Notes: generated by a model from the letters alone, not told the origin. A DNA stretch of 64,000 nt from Sulfoacidibacillus ferrooxidans (GCF_022606465.1 NZ_JALBUF010000001.1:372001-436000), one strand, 5' to 3'; counted from the stretch's first letter, positions 27,873-36,560 are shown. Made by a program: numbers and translations.

Positions 27873-29596
27873 GCGATCTCCTCCTCAGAAAGTTGAGATT
27901 CGACAATCTCACGGTAGACTGAGCAGCTGTTCATTAACTCTTTGTGTGTACCGATCCCCGCTAGCTTTCCATCATCAAGAACAATAATGCGATCCGCGTC
28001 CATGACTGTACTCACACGCTGTGCAACAAGTATTACCGTGGCACCTGCCACTTCCTTTTTTAACGCCGCGCGCAAATTGGCGTCCGTTTTAAAATCCAGT
28101 GCAGAAAAACTATCGTCGAAAATATACACTTCTGCTTTTCTGACTAAGGCGCGTGCGATGGCTAAGCGCTGCTTTTGACCACCTGATACATTGGCGCCAC
28201 CTTGCGCAATCACAGAATCAAATCCATTCTTCATCGTTGCAATGAATTCATATGCTTGCGCTACTTCTGCTGCTTTTCGCACTTCTTCATCTGTTGAATT
28301 TTCATTGCCATAACGAATATTTTGCGCAATCGTTTCTGAGAATAGAACGGCCTTTTGTGGAACAAAACCGATCTTTGCGCGCAAGTGTGCTTGTGACATT
28401 TCGCGTACATCTACCCCATCCACCAAAATACTGCCACTATCGATATCATAAAATCTTGGTATCAAATGAATGAGTGTTGATTTTCCAGAACCGGTTCCAC
28501 CGATAATTGCAGTTGTTTCACCTGCATGAATATGAAATGATAAATGCGCGAGCGCTGGCTCTTGCGCACCAGGATAACTAAAAGTGACGTCGCGAAACTC
28601 GATGTCTCCCCGTGTCTCACCGGTCATTTTCTCAGAGATAGGATCTGAAATTTCAGGTACCATCTGAAGTACTTCATGAATTCGGACGGCAGATGCTTGA
28701 CCACGAGGGATCATGAAAGCCATCATAGACACCATCATGACAGAAAACATAATTTGCATAACGTATTGAATAAACGCCATGAGATTCCCAACTTGCATTG
28801 CCCCATCATTGATGCGAATACCGCCAAACCAAAGAATAGCTAGCGTCGATAAGTTAATGATGAGCATCATCATCGGCATTAAAGCGGCCATGATCTTATA
28901 TACTCTGACAGATGTATCTGTCAGATCTAGATTTGCTGCATCAAATCGGTGAAGTTCATAAGGTGTGCGACCAAAAGAACGGATAACACGGATGCCCGTT
29001 AAATTTTCCCTAAGTACTCGGTTTAATATATCCACCTTCTCTTGCATAACGCGAAAAAGTGATATCCCTCTACCAAGAACTGCGTAAATGGCAAGCCCCA
29101 AAACAGGCATGACAACCACAATAATTAAAGATAATTTGGCGTCAGTATAAACCGCCATGATGATGCCACCGATGGCTGTAAGAGGGGCCATAACCATCAT
29201 TCGCAGCATCATATTCACCAATTGCTGTACTTGCATAATGTCATTGTTCGTGCGAACAATGAGTGAAGATGTGCCGATTTGATCAAATTCATGTAGCGTA
29301 AAGTTTTCTACGTGAGTAAAGACTTTACTGCGAAGAATCTGCCCAAATCCAGCTGAAGCCTTAGAAGCAAACAGACCAGCGAAGATTGCACATATCCCAC
29401 CAATAATCGTCACGAGGAGCATAAATCCGCCAATTTTTATGATATACGGAATATCACCTTTCACAACACCGACATCCACAATATTTGACATTAAATAGGG
29501 AAGATATAACGAAGAAAGTGACTGTAAAAAAATAAGTACAAGGACTAACGTAACAGCCGTTCGATAGGGCTTTAAATAACGTAATAGTTTTAGCAT
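27869..29596 (-). CDS. ABC exporter, permease-ATPase fusion (first subunit)
   Basis: 575 residues with six transmembrane helices and an ATPase carrying GGTGSGKSTLIHL, NVSGGQKQRLAIARA, Walker B VYIFDDSFSALDFK and the switch AQRVSTV. The catalytic glutamate after Walker B is replaced (FDDS for DE) and the switch histidine is a glutamine (AQR). That degenerate site, opposite a canonical partner, is typical of asymmetric heterodimeric exporters. It overlaps marR by seven bases, so it is the second gene of a marR-ABC-ABC operon. Confidence 0.92.
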   Translation of the reverse strand: MLKLLRYLKPYRTAVTLVLVLIFLQSLSSLYLPYLMSNIVDVGVVKGDIPYIIKIGGFMLLVTIIGGICAIFAGLFASKASAGFGQILRSKVFTHVENFTLHEFDQIGTSSLIVRTNNDIMQVQQLVNMMLRMMVMAPLTAIGGIIMAVYTDAKLSLIIVVVMPVLGLAIYAVLGRGISLFRVMQEKVDILNRVLRENLTGIRVIRSFGRTPYELHRFDAANLDLTDTSVRVYKIMAALMPMMMLIINLSTLAILWFGGIRINDGAMQVGNLMAFIQYVMQIMFSVMMVSMMAFMIPRGQASAVRIHEVLQMVPEISDPISEKMTGETRGDIEFRDVTFSYPGAQEPALAHLSFHIHAGETTAIIGGTGSGKSTLIHLIPRFYDIDSGSILVDGVDVREMSQAHLRAKIGFVPQKAVLFSETIAQNIRYGNENSTDEEVRKAAEVAQAYEFIATMKNGFDSVIAQGGANVSGGQKQRLAIARALVRKAEVYIFDDSFSALDFKTDANLRAALKKEVAGATVILVAQRVSTVMDADRIIVLDDGKLAGIGTHKELMNSCSVYREIVESQLSEEEIA

Positions 29597-30066
29597 GTAG
29601 AATCATCACCACCTTGTTTTGATTGACCGTCTGTATAATAGCGAAATACTTTAGATAAGAGCACAGCCAACTGTTCACTATCTTGCTCACCTAGATACTC
29701 TGTTAACCCTTGAAATGCTTCTGAAACCACCTCCTGCGCTTTCGTCACTACATCAATCCCATCTGCTGTCAATCTGACGCGAATCACTCTGCGATCAGAC
29801 TCATCCATTGCACGCTCCACTAAACCTTTGGCTTCCAACTCCTTGATTAACTGTGTTACCGTAGGGGATGTGACATGCAAACAGCTACTGATCTGTGATA
29901 CCATCATTCCTTGCGGATCTGACTGTGGTTCATGATGAATACAAAATAAAACTCGAATGTCGCTTGCTTTTAGCTGTGAGTTGCTACTCCAATTAATCCA
30001 ATTGATCTTTCGCAGTCTGACAAATGCTTCATATAAATTTTGGGAAGTCTCATTTTTTATAATCAT
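29590..30066 (-). CDS. MarR-family regulator of the ABC exporter operon
   Basis: 158 residues with a MarR winged helix: SQISSCLHVTSPTVTQLIKE (recognition region, about 60-79) and the wing DESDRRVIRV. The start is ATG 30066, since AGG lies eight bases upstream; the in-frame GTG 30075 falls on that site. It is first in the operon with two ABC half-exporters, and a palindromic site covers the start point of its own promoter, so autorepression relieved by the exported compound is likely. Confidence 0.9.
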   Translation of the reverse strand: MIIKNETSQNLYEAFVRLRKINWINWSSNSQLKASDIRVLFCIHHEPQSDPQGMMVSQISSCLHVTSPTVTQLIKELEAKGLVERAMDESDRRVIRVRLTADGIDVVTKAQEVVSEAFQGLTEYLGEQDSEQLAVLLSKVFRYYTDGQSKQGGDDSTC

Positions 30067-30096
30067 CTTGATCACCTCGATAGATTTTATACTAAT

Positions 30097-30115
30097 TTAT
30101 TTGGTAACCTAATTA
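30097..30115. promoter_or_regulatory. Candidate MarR operator
   Basis: An imperfect palindrome centred on GGTAACC (30103-30109) with AT-rich arms. It sits immediately downstream of the -10 box of the marR-ABC promoter, where a bound dimer would block transcription. Confidence 0.5.
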
Positions 30116-30140
30116 TATGTTGAAAATAATACTTTTGCAA
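30112..30140 (-). promoter_or_regulatory. Promoter of the marR-ABC exporter operon
   Basis: TTGCAA (30135-30140), 17-bp spacer, perfect TATAAT (30112-30117) on the - strand; start near 30105 inside the palindrome. Confidence 0.75.
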
Positions 30141-30147
30141 CTCCTGT

Positions 30148-30197
30148 GCAAAAGGCCATATATCTGCTCACAGGAAGCATTCGATATGGCCTTTTGC
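30148..30197 (-). terminator. Terminator of the oxidase operon
   Basis: A 14-bp perfect stem (GCAAAAGGCCATAT with its complement) around a 22-nt loop, 15 nt past the stop codon of the last gene of the operon. The downstream stem arm carries the TTTT. Confidence 0.7.
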
Positions 30198-30212
30198 GCT
30201 GTACATTTTTCT

Positions 30213-30788
30213 TTATACGTAATTTGGAAACACCCGTGATACATCGTCTAAAATCATGTCGCTTCCCGTTTTACGTCCCGTTGCATGATCACCTGCAAAC
30301 ATGTGAAAGTGGTAGGTTAACGTCTCGTCATTCGTGACGTAAATCGCTTTTGCATTAGGGACAATTTTGCGAACTGCTTGTACGACTTGTGCGGATACAT
30401 TCTTTGGAATTACCGCTACAGTATGTGTGCGTCTAGGTGACAACGAATGATTCGTGTTGTCTATATGAGCCTTTTGCGCAGTCCCCGCAGTATGATAATT
30501 GTCTGCAGTCTGCAAAGTAACCCCGACGAACACACGCCCTTCACGTTCAAGTACATCGGCTGTTTCAACCTCTGGAACATCCCTTACAATCGTCTGTGAC
30601 ACATCCTCACGTGGAATAAACGATGTCGAAACAACGCCCGTATGATTCAATGCCGCATTATTTTGTGTCCGCGCATTTTTAAAACTTTGCGAATCCGCCT
30701 GTGGGGTGGTTGTACACCCCACAACAGGTAAAAAACCTATGAGCAATGTTGCCCCTAAAAGCCATCCCCTACCATATAACCGATTCAT
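30213..30788 (-). CDS. YhcN/YlaJ-like spore lipoprotein
   Basis: 191 residues with a lipoprotein signal: basic start, hydrophobic core and lipobox VVGC (Cys about residue 25). The C-terminal half follows the YhcN/YlaJ pattern: a short strand with RVFVGV, a basic region, and HTVAVIPKNVSAQVVQAVRK, which is a small alpha/beta domain seen in spore inner-membrane lipoproteins. ATG 30788 has GAGGT eight bases upstream. It is the last gene of the oxidase operon, an unusual place for a spore protein, so it might instead serve respiration. The family call is by pattern. Confidence 0.75.
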   Translation of the reverse strand: MNRLYGRGWLLGATLLIGFLPVVGCTTTPQADSQSFKNARTQNNAALNHTGVVSTSFIPREDVSQTIVRDVPEVETADVLEREGRVFVGVTLQTADNYHTAGTAQKAHIDNTNHSLSPRRTHTVAVIPKNVSAQVVQAVRKIVPNAKAIYVTNDETLTYHFHMFAGDHATGRKTGSDMILDDVSRVFPNYV

Positions 30789-30828
30789 TTTCACTCACCT
30801 CACAAACCAGAGTGTCAATCATGCTTTG

Positions 30829-30996
30829 TTAATCATCAAATGGTTCACGATCTTCTCGTGTAGCCACTGTGTGAAGAGCCATCAGTAATGCTGACATGAC
30901 GACTAATTGAAAGATCCACCATACAAGATCCCACCAATTGGGCATCCCTGGGCTATACGGTATATAGTACGGAATGCTTGGCCAAAATCCGCCCAT
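30829..30996 (-). CDS. 55-aa membrane protein of the oxidase operon
   Basis: A short ORF read between the CoxC-like and lipoprotein genes. ATG 30996 has GGGGGG six bases upstream; an in-frame ATG at 31002 touches that site. The protein starts MGGFWPSIPYYIPYSPGMPN, then one transmembrane helix WWDLVWWIFQLVVMSALLMA and an acidic tail ending EPFDD. Its place nine bases after coxC makes a small oxidase subunit (like CoxIV or CcoQ in size) the best guess. No family recognised. Confidence 0.7.
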   Translation of the reverse strand: MGGFWPSIPYYIPYSPGMPNWWDLVWWIFQLVVMSALLMALHTVATREDREPFDD

Positions 30997-31011
30997 ATCC
31001 ATCCCCCCTTT

Positions 31012-31596
31012 CTAGATAAAGTACACCACGATGTACAATGCTAACCAGGAAATTGTATTAAAACTCCACACCCACGCGGTCGCTTCCACGCCAAAATAGT
31101 GCTTTGGCCCAATGAGGCCTTTAGTTGAGCGAATCATCACCCCAAGCAACACAAGAAGTGATACTAAGGTAAAGAAACCACCCAGTCCTAATGAAACTAA
31201 ATGAATTTCTCCAAAAGGTGAGATTGCATCATACCGGTGATCTACTATGGGCCAAACCATCGTAATCATCGCCACAATGCCAATAATGGTCACCAATTGC
31301 AATTGATGCTTCATTTGTGTCAGTGAACCTTTGGCAATAGCTTGTACAGCTCGCCATACGGGTATATTGCCAAGTAACAAAAGCAACGAGGGCAATAGTC
31401 CACCTAACAATGGATCTAACCGCGGCGATACATACGTATCAGCCAAAACGAAGCGATCATTAATTAACATAAAGTACGGCACCAACTGAGAGGTGATGAA
31501 AAACAACAAACCAAATCGATTTTGCCGCAACACCTTCGCTGACATAACAGGTCCAGTACTAACTTGTGATCCTTGTTGATCGGTCATCTCTGCCAA
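31012..31596 (-). CDS. Cytochrome oxidase subunit III-like protein
   Basis: About 194 residues with five hydrophobic helices, of the CoxC fold. The C-terminus FGVEATAWVWSFNTISWLAL is recognisable as the subunit III signature (usually E-x-x-x-x-W-x-W-H-F-V-D-x-x-W), but the histidine and aspartate are Ser and Asn here, so the protein is divergent. TTG 31596 was chosen for AAGGAG nine bases upstream; ATG 31587 is an alternative. It follows coxA by 43 nt. Subunit III normally stabilises the oxidase and its proton uptake. Confidence 0.82.
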   Translation of the reverse strand: MAEMTDQQGSQVSTGPVMSAKVLRQNRFGLLFFITSQLVPYFMLINDRFVLADTYVSPRLDPLLGGLLPSLLLLLGNIPVWRAVQAIAKGSLTQMKHQLQLVTIIGIVAMITMVWPIVDHRYDAISPFGEIHLVSLGLGGFFTLVSLLVLLGVMIRSTKGLIGPKHYFGVEATAWVWSFNTISWLALYIVVYFI

Positions 31597-31639
31597 GCAG
31601 ATACACTCCTTTCCTTCTGTGCGTAACCATCTACCTTTG

Positions 31640-33517
31640 CTAAGACTTCTTGTCAGAGTATGGCGTTGCAACAGCTAACTTACTGTCACTGTAATCATAA
31701 AAGCTACCAATCACTTGTGGGATTGGATCAAAGTTTGTATTTGCAGGTGGTGAAGATGTTTGCCACTCTAGTGTCTTTGAGTGCCATGGATTATTTCCGA
31801 CCACAGGCCCTTTATGCCACATCCAAGCGATATGTAAAAAGTTAAATACAAACCCTAGTCCAAGAAGGAACCCAAATAACGATATTTCAAAGTTCATTGG
31901 TTGCAAGTAGCTTGGATATACAGGGACCCACCGATTCATACCTTTAAGTCCAAGCAAAAAGAGTTGAAAGAACACGCCATTGAATCCAATAAATACCCAA
32001 ATGGCCCCGATTTTCCCCCAAAACTCGTTGTACATTCTTCCACTAAATTTCGGTAACCAGTAGTAAAAAGCAGCAAACCATGAAAATACCATCCCGCCGA
32101 TAATCGTGTAGTGAAAGTGTGCAATGACAAAAAACGTATCATGAGCTTGTAAATTGACTACTGGATCTGCGAGTAATACACCAGTTACCCCGCCGATCAG
32201 AAAATTGAACAAGCTCATTAAAATAAACAAAGTTGGCGTATTGAGTCGCAAATTCGACTTCCACATCGTCCCTATGGCCACTAAAAATGAGAAGCCCGTC
32301 GGAATAGAGATCATCTCTGTAAAAAACGAAAAAGGAAGCATTTGACTATTGCGCATGTTGGTAAACATGTGGTGAGCCCATACTAACCCACTCAAGATCA
32401 TGACGAAAACTAATCCAATAATCCCCCACTGCCTTGCAAATAGTGATTTTTGCCCCATCACCGGCAACAGTTCTTGCCACAAAGCAAATGCTGGAACGAC
32501 AATGATGTATACTTCAGGATGACCAAAAAGCCAAAACATTTCCATATAGGTAAGTGGACTACCTAATTGTGAAAAGTAGGGCAATGGAATGATGGCACTT
32601 AATAAACCCATCAAAAAAGTCATTTGAATCTCTGGCAGCCAAATGAGATTCAATAAACTAACGGTCAGCATGCCCCACGCATACATAGGAATCCGATTCC
32701 AGGTCAGTCCTGGTGCTCTTTTAAAGAGAATCGTCGCCGTAAGATTAATAGACACCATCAGCGAAGAAGTAGTCAGTGCAAATACACCCAAATAATAAAA
32801 CACAATGCCCGCCGGGTCTTGACCAGCCAGTGGCTCATAGCCTCGCCAGCCAGTGGTCCACTGACCAAGAATTGGACTAAGTACAACTGTCGCAATGCCA
32901 GCAGGTACGAGCCATTGACTGATACCTGACATCCTTGGATATGCGGTAGAATTGGCACCAATCATCAGTGGAACAATATAGTTGCCAAATCCGCCAATAA
33001 GCGCTACAGTCCCAACTGAAAACATCATCACTGTACCGTGGATGCCCACAGTGGATAGATAGGCTCCGGGATTATTGAAAATCCACATGTGATCTTTCAT
33101 CAATTCTAACCGCATCAACATAGCTGCAAATCCAGCGATGAGAAATCCACCGAGTGAAGAAAAAATATACTGCATGCCGATCACCTTGTGATCAATGCTG
33201 TACATAAAATATTTTCTCCAATCATTTGGAACGACCCAATCTGCTGTACCGCCAAAATAGGGTTTCATAAACCCTTCCCATGCACCAACGCCAAGTAACC
33301 AGCCAATCACCGCTGCAACCCACCCTAACGTGACCGATGGTCTAGTTACATATGGGTGGTAAGGCATCCGATCAAATACTTCACTTACGAGTGTATTGAC
33401 GATTAAAAATCCGATTAAGGCCCACAACAACCCGCGCACAACTGGTGGAAGCATACGTTTTACCTTCATATGCGCCGATCTCGCACCTTGCATATCGGAG
33501 ACCACAGAACTCACCAC
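31640..33517 (-). CDS. coxA: Heme-copper oxidase subunit I
   Basis: 625 residues and about 14 helices, including two extra N-terminal ones. Metal ligands are present: low-spin heme His in GIHGTVMMF, CuB His and cross-linked Tyr in FGHPEVYIIVV, the CuB pair in WAHHMF, and HFHYTIIGG for both hemes. The GHPEVY motif is of the A1 type. However, the D-channel region reads NSTAYPRMSG where Asp and Asn residues are expected, and the K-channel region reads SIPTGFSFLV in place of SIPTGVKVF, so the lysine is lost. Start GTG 33517 or 33514, after AGGAGGG. Confidence 0.93.
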   Translation of the reverse strand: MVSSVVSDMQGARSAHMKVKRMLPPVVRGLLWALIGFLIVNTLVSEVFDRMPYHPYVTRPSVTLGWVAAVIGWLLGVGAWEGFMKPYFGGTADWVVPNDWRKYFMYSIDHKVIGMQYIFSSLGGFLIAGFAAMLMRLELMKDHMWIFNNPGAYLSTVGIHGTVMMFSVGTVALIGGFGNYIVPLMIGANSTAYPRMSGISQWLVPAGIATVVLSPILGQWTTGWRGYEPLAGQDPAGIVFYYLGVFALTTSSLMVSINLTATILFKRAPGLTWNRIPMYAWGMLTVSLLNLIWLPEIQMTFLMGLLSAIIPLPYFSQLGSPLTYMEMFWLFGHPEVYIIVVPAFALWQELLPVMGQKSLFARQWGIIGLVFVMILSGLVWAHHMFTNMRNSQMLPFSFFTEMISIPTGFSFLVAIGTMWKSNLRLNTPTLFILMSLFNFLIGGVTGVLLADPVVNLQAHDTFFVIAHFHYTIIGGMVFSWFAAFYYWLPKFSGRMYNEFWGKIGAIWVFIGFNGVFFQLFLLGLKGMNRWVPVYPSYLQPMNFEISLFGFLLGLGFVFNFLHIAWMWHKGPVVGNNPWHSKTLEWQTSSPPANTNFDPIPQVIGSFYDYSDSKLAVATPYSDKKS

Positions 33518-33540
33518 AGATCCCTCCTAACCTCATCTCA

Positions 33541-34356
33541 TTACGATTGTTGCGCTTGCAGTTGTTGCTGTTGTTTTACAAATTTCAAAAAGTCTGAGCT
33601 TGACACGATATGTACAGGAGCCTCCATAAATGGATGACCAGGTCCACATACTTCCGTGCACTGCACACGCACCATTGGGTTCACTTCAAAAGAAGTGATC
33701 TTAGTCGTATGCACATAGAGATAGCGTGTTTCACCAGGAATTACGTCTTGTTTCAAACCAAATGCAGGTATCCAAAAACCGTGAACAACACCAATATACG
33801 GATCGTACGTGTGCATTGGATCATACGAGCGCAAGACAAACTTCACTGTGCGATTTGCCGGTAAATACAGAATGCTGTTGCCATTACTATCTTGCGCTTG
33901 TGCAATATTGTATTGTGGATAGTTGAAAAACCACTGCCACTGTCTTGCAGTCACATTGACAATCAGATCGTGACTGTTATACCGTGCGCGTTCACTATTA
34001 AACATCTGCTCCACAGCTGATGCTGTGGGATGAACAAAAAACATCAGATTCAATACGATACTGATAGTGATCCAAATACTCACGAACGCCTTATTGTTAT
34101 AAAACTGCTTGCGACTAGGTCTAATCTCTTGATCCCGCGCTCGAAAGCGGATCATCGAATAGATGATCATAACCACAATAAACGCAAAGACTGGCGTGAG
34201 AATTGTCAAAATAAAAGCAAACGCCGCTTCTCCATCCACCGCCTGTGTGGTCGCCGTATAGTAATAAAGGCCCTTTTGGAACAGCGCGTGTACGCCCATC
34301 TCTCCAAGAACGGATACGACGATCCACGAGATCGTAAAAGCAAGGATGTCACCCAC
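33541..34356 (-). CDS. coxB: Cytochrome oxidase subunit II (CuA)
   Basis: 271 residues. Two transmembrane helices (one after an N-terminal hydrophobic segment, about 45-70 and 88-108), then a periplasm-side cupredoxin domain with a complete CuA site: VHGFWIPAF (His), CTEVCGPGHPFM (two Cys, His, Met). No cytochrome c domain is attached, so electrons must arrive from a separate donor, plausibly the adjacent cupredoxin. GTG 34356 has AGGAGG nine bases upstream. The C-terminal tail is Gln-rich. Confidence 0.94.
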   Translation of the reverse strand: MGDILAFTISWIVVSVLGEMGVHALFQKGLYYYTATTQAVDGEAAFAFILTILTPVFAFIVVMIIYSMIRFRARDQEIRPSRKQFYNNKAFVSIWITISIVLNLMFFVHPTASAVEQMFNSERARYNSHDLIVNVTARQWQWFFNYPQYNIAQAQDSNGNSILYLPANRTVKFVLRSYDPMHTYDPYIGVVHGFWIPAFGLKQDVIPGETRYLYVHTTKITSFEVNPMVRVQCTEVCGPGHPFMEAPVHIVSSSDFLKFVKQQQQLQAQQS

Positions 34357-34385
34357 GTACTATTTCCTCCTGTCCGCTGACCGAT

Positions 34386-35021
34386 CTACTTGGCAGGTAA
34401 GATCGTGATTGTGCCATTCATCCCCGCCATATAATGCATGTACTGCTGCACAAAACACCCATAATCCCAATTGCCTGGTTTATTTGGAACCGTAAACGTC
34501 AAATTAATCGATCCACCCGGCTGTATTGTCGGACTAAAATCTCCGCCTGTAGCCATATTGGGTTTTGGGCCAACAAATGTTGCCTTCGCATGATTGAGAA
34601 CAAGATTATCGATATGTGTTGCGTCGCTAATCGTCACTGGTACTCCATCCCAAAAATCTCTTTTGAATTGAGTGGGAATAGGTCCAAATGTAGTCGGAAC
34701 GGTATCGAAACCTTGGCCAATGACCATTTCATGCCAGTGTGTAGAGCTCATATTGCGTATGGCAAGAGTGACATGATCCCCGACACGCCAAGTGAGATGT
34801 CTCGGTTCATAGTAATAATCAAACTGAAATACATGCACAGTCCCTTGCATAGGAGTTTTTTCAAATGTTCGTTGATATATCCCTTCAAGCCAATAGCGTC
34901 CAAAAAGAACGGCAATTCCTATGAGCAAAACCACCGTTAAGGTTCCAAAAAATACGCCTTTGCCCCATTCCCTCCGACCCACCGAGTCAGCACCATTGTG
35001 CGAATCTATCACCTTACTCAT
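34386..35021 (-). CDS. Membrane-anchored cupredoxin
   Basis: 211 residues with an N-terminal transmembrane anchor (about 22-45, VFFGTLTVVLLIGIAVLFG) and an extracellular cupredoxin-like domain. Possible type 1 copper ligands are a His in SSTHWHEMV and the group YGCFVQQYMHYMAGM (Cys, His, Met). The spacing differs from plastocyanin and from sulfocyanin. Its position 29 nt before coxB suggests that it is an electron donor to, or fused-in-trans subunit of, the CuA subunit. Start ATG 35021 has only a weak ribosome site. Confidence 0.82.
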   Translation of the reverse strand: MSKVIDSHNGADSVGRREWGKGVFFGTLTVVLLIGIAVLFGRYWLEGIYQRTFEKTPMQGTVHVFQFDYYYEPRHLTWRVGDHVTLAIRNMSSTHWHEMVIGQGFDTVPTTFGPIPTQFKRDFWDGVPVTISDATHIDNLVLNHAKATFVGPKPNMATGGDFSPTIQPGGSINLTFTVPNKPGNWDYGCFVQQYMHYMAGMNGTITILPAK

Positions 35022-35061
35022 CTACATCATCCGCGCCTTTATCCAGTTAGTTTTTTCCATC

Positions 35062-35592
35062 CTACGAAACAGACACATTAGGACTGCCACCCGATACTAC
35101 CCGCAGCGTATCCCACATCCCGAGTGATACATTGTTTGGATTGTGCGTTGGAAAGCGGTACAAATAACTTGCCAGATGGTAGGTTCCTGTTTGATTTGCA
35201 GTGAATGTGTACGTGACAGAATCACCTGGTACAATCCCTAGTGTAGGATTGAAGTCAAACTCCGAAATCGAGTTGCCTGCGCCCTTAAAAGCCACATGGT
35301 TGTATGCGTCGTATACGCCAATGGCGTATGGCACCCCTCCATCATTTGTGAAATGCAATCGAATACGATACCCAAGTGGAATCGTAATCATCATTTTTCC
35401 ATGGGCATATCCATCATAATTTGCCCACAGATTATTGCTGTTGTACCCAGCTGTCATATAGAGATCAGCTGTTCTCGTCATCGTGTTAGCAGAGAGCACA
35501 CTTGACGGATCGGCAGCAGGCGTGCTGCTACAAGAAGTGGCTAACAAGGAAATTAGCCCTGTTCCAACTAATAAAAGCGATCTTGATGACAC
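35062..35592 (-). CDS. Sulfocyanin-like lipoprotein lacking copper ligands
   Basis: 176 residues, lipoprotein signal with lipobox ATSC (Cys about residue 21). The body follows the sulfocyanin pattern: NDGGVPYAIGVYD, GIVPGDSVTYTFTANQTGTY and a C-terminal NVSLGMWDTLRV. Sulfocyanins have a His in the first block and a Cys-x-x-x-x-His motif before AGMW; here the first position is Tyr-containing and the cysteine is missing (HLASYLYRFPTHNP). The blue copper site therefore looks lost or remodelled. GTG 35592 has GGGGGG nine bases upstream. A chaperone or structural oxidase subunit is possible. Confidence 0.72.
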   Translation of the reverse strand: MSSRSLLLVGTGLISLLATSCSSTPAADPSSVLSANTMTRTADLYMTAGYNSNNLWANYDGYAHGKMMITIPLGYRIRLHFTNDGGVPYAIGVYDAYNHVAFKGAGNSISEFDFNPTLGIVPGDSVTYTFTANQTGTYHLASYLYRFPTHNPNNVSLGMWDTLRVVSGGSPNVSVS

Positions 35593-35691
35593 GTCAGTTC
35601 GTCCCCCCGTTCTAAAGTGGGATGTGGAAGTTCAATCCATATCATGCGCAATCATGCCAAAGCTATACCTTGAATTTTATCTCGTCTTCAT

Positions 35692-36516
35692 TTAGGCATA
35701 CCAAATCGACTCATCCTGTTTCACATACAACCGAATAGCAATTGCCCCATAAATAACGTACATGGTTACAAGCATTACAAGACTCCCCAATTGCTGATCA
35801 GCCATCCCCTCAATAGAAAGAAAGGATAACGGCAGTCGTGTATTCGAGGCTGATAGGTAGATAGAGTACCATGGGTGGTCTGCCAAGAAGAGTAAAAAAA
35901 TGATGGGCATCATGAAATTAGATGAATACGCTATGTAAAAAAGCTTTCTTCCACGAGTCAAAGGAGCCACTTCAGGTACTGGAGAAGCAATAGGCCACCA
36001 AAAAAATACTGCTGATAGAAACAAGATCATCTGCTCAAGCATATGAACCCAATTGACTGTGAGAATAAGTGAAAGGATAGGGGGAATTAAAGTTAAACTG
36101 ACCAGTGCATTAAAGGTCACTAAAGCAAAAGCTGGATGTACCAAGAGATGGAATGATCGTTTACACCACTCAATCGATAGAATCGAAGTAAAGACAAATG
36201 GAGGTAAGCTAAATACAAGTAACCAAGGTAGAGCCATAGTCATCAGTAACATTTGTATAATATAGGCCGTGAATAACTTCGTTTCGGATAAATCGGCAAG
36301 TGGCCCCTGCGCCACATAAAGAAGCAAGAGTCCAAGTGCATAAGCCATGTGATGAAACCACTGATTCCTATACAACTCTGTTGTAGCGAAATGTAGAGTG
36401 TCTTTACGGCTTAATCTATGTAACAGCACATAGGCGATAGCTAAGCAGACAGTGAGAGCAACAGCGTCAGGACGGACCAACATCCACACACTATCATCGC
36501 GATTAAAGGATACCAA
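35692..36516 (-). CDS. CtaG (caa3-type) oxidase assembly membrane protein
   Basis: 274 residues, about seven transmembrane helices, of the CtaG_caa3 family that supports copper insertion into oxidases in Bacillus. Characteristic parts are the early FHHMAYALGLLLLYVAQGPL with paired histidines and the late FFWWPIASPVPE. TTG 36516 is the likely start, though the ribosome site (AGAGAGGA, about 12 bases away) is loosely spaced. It lies 44 nt after the Cu+-ATPase and 99 nt before the sulfocyanin-like gene, consistent with a cofactor-assembly role. Confidence 0.88.
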   Translation of the reverse strand: MVSFNRDDSVWMLVRPDAVALTVCLAIAYVLLHRLSRKDTLHFATTELYRNQWFHHMAYALGLLLLYVAQGPLADLSETKLFTAYIIQMLLMTMALPWLLVFSLPPFVFTSILSIEWCKRSFHLLVHPAFALVTFNALVSLTLIPPILSLILTVNWVHMLEQMILFLSAVFFWWPIASPVPEVAPLTRGRKLFYIAYSSNFMMPIIFLLFLADHPWYSIYLSASNTRLPLSFLSIEGMADQQLGSLVMLVTMYVIYGAIAIRLYVKQDESIWYA

Positions 36517-36560
36517 TTAGCAACGCTTCCTCTCTTTATCGACTTGTATGCACCTATTTT

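Noticed and set aside
34434-34940. 168-codon + strand frame inside the cupredoxin gene
   Set aside because: Antisense shadow; the - strand has signal anchor, copper ligands and operon context.
35593-35691. Separate promoter between ctaG and the sulfocyanin-like gene
   Set aside because: The 99-nt gap has no convincing -35/-10 pair; the genes are more simply read as one operon.
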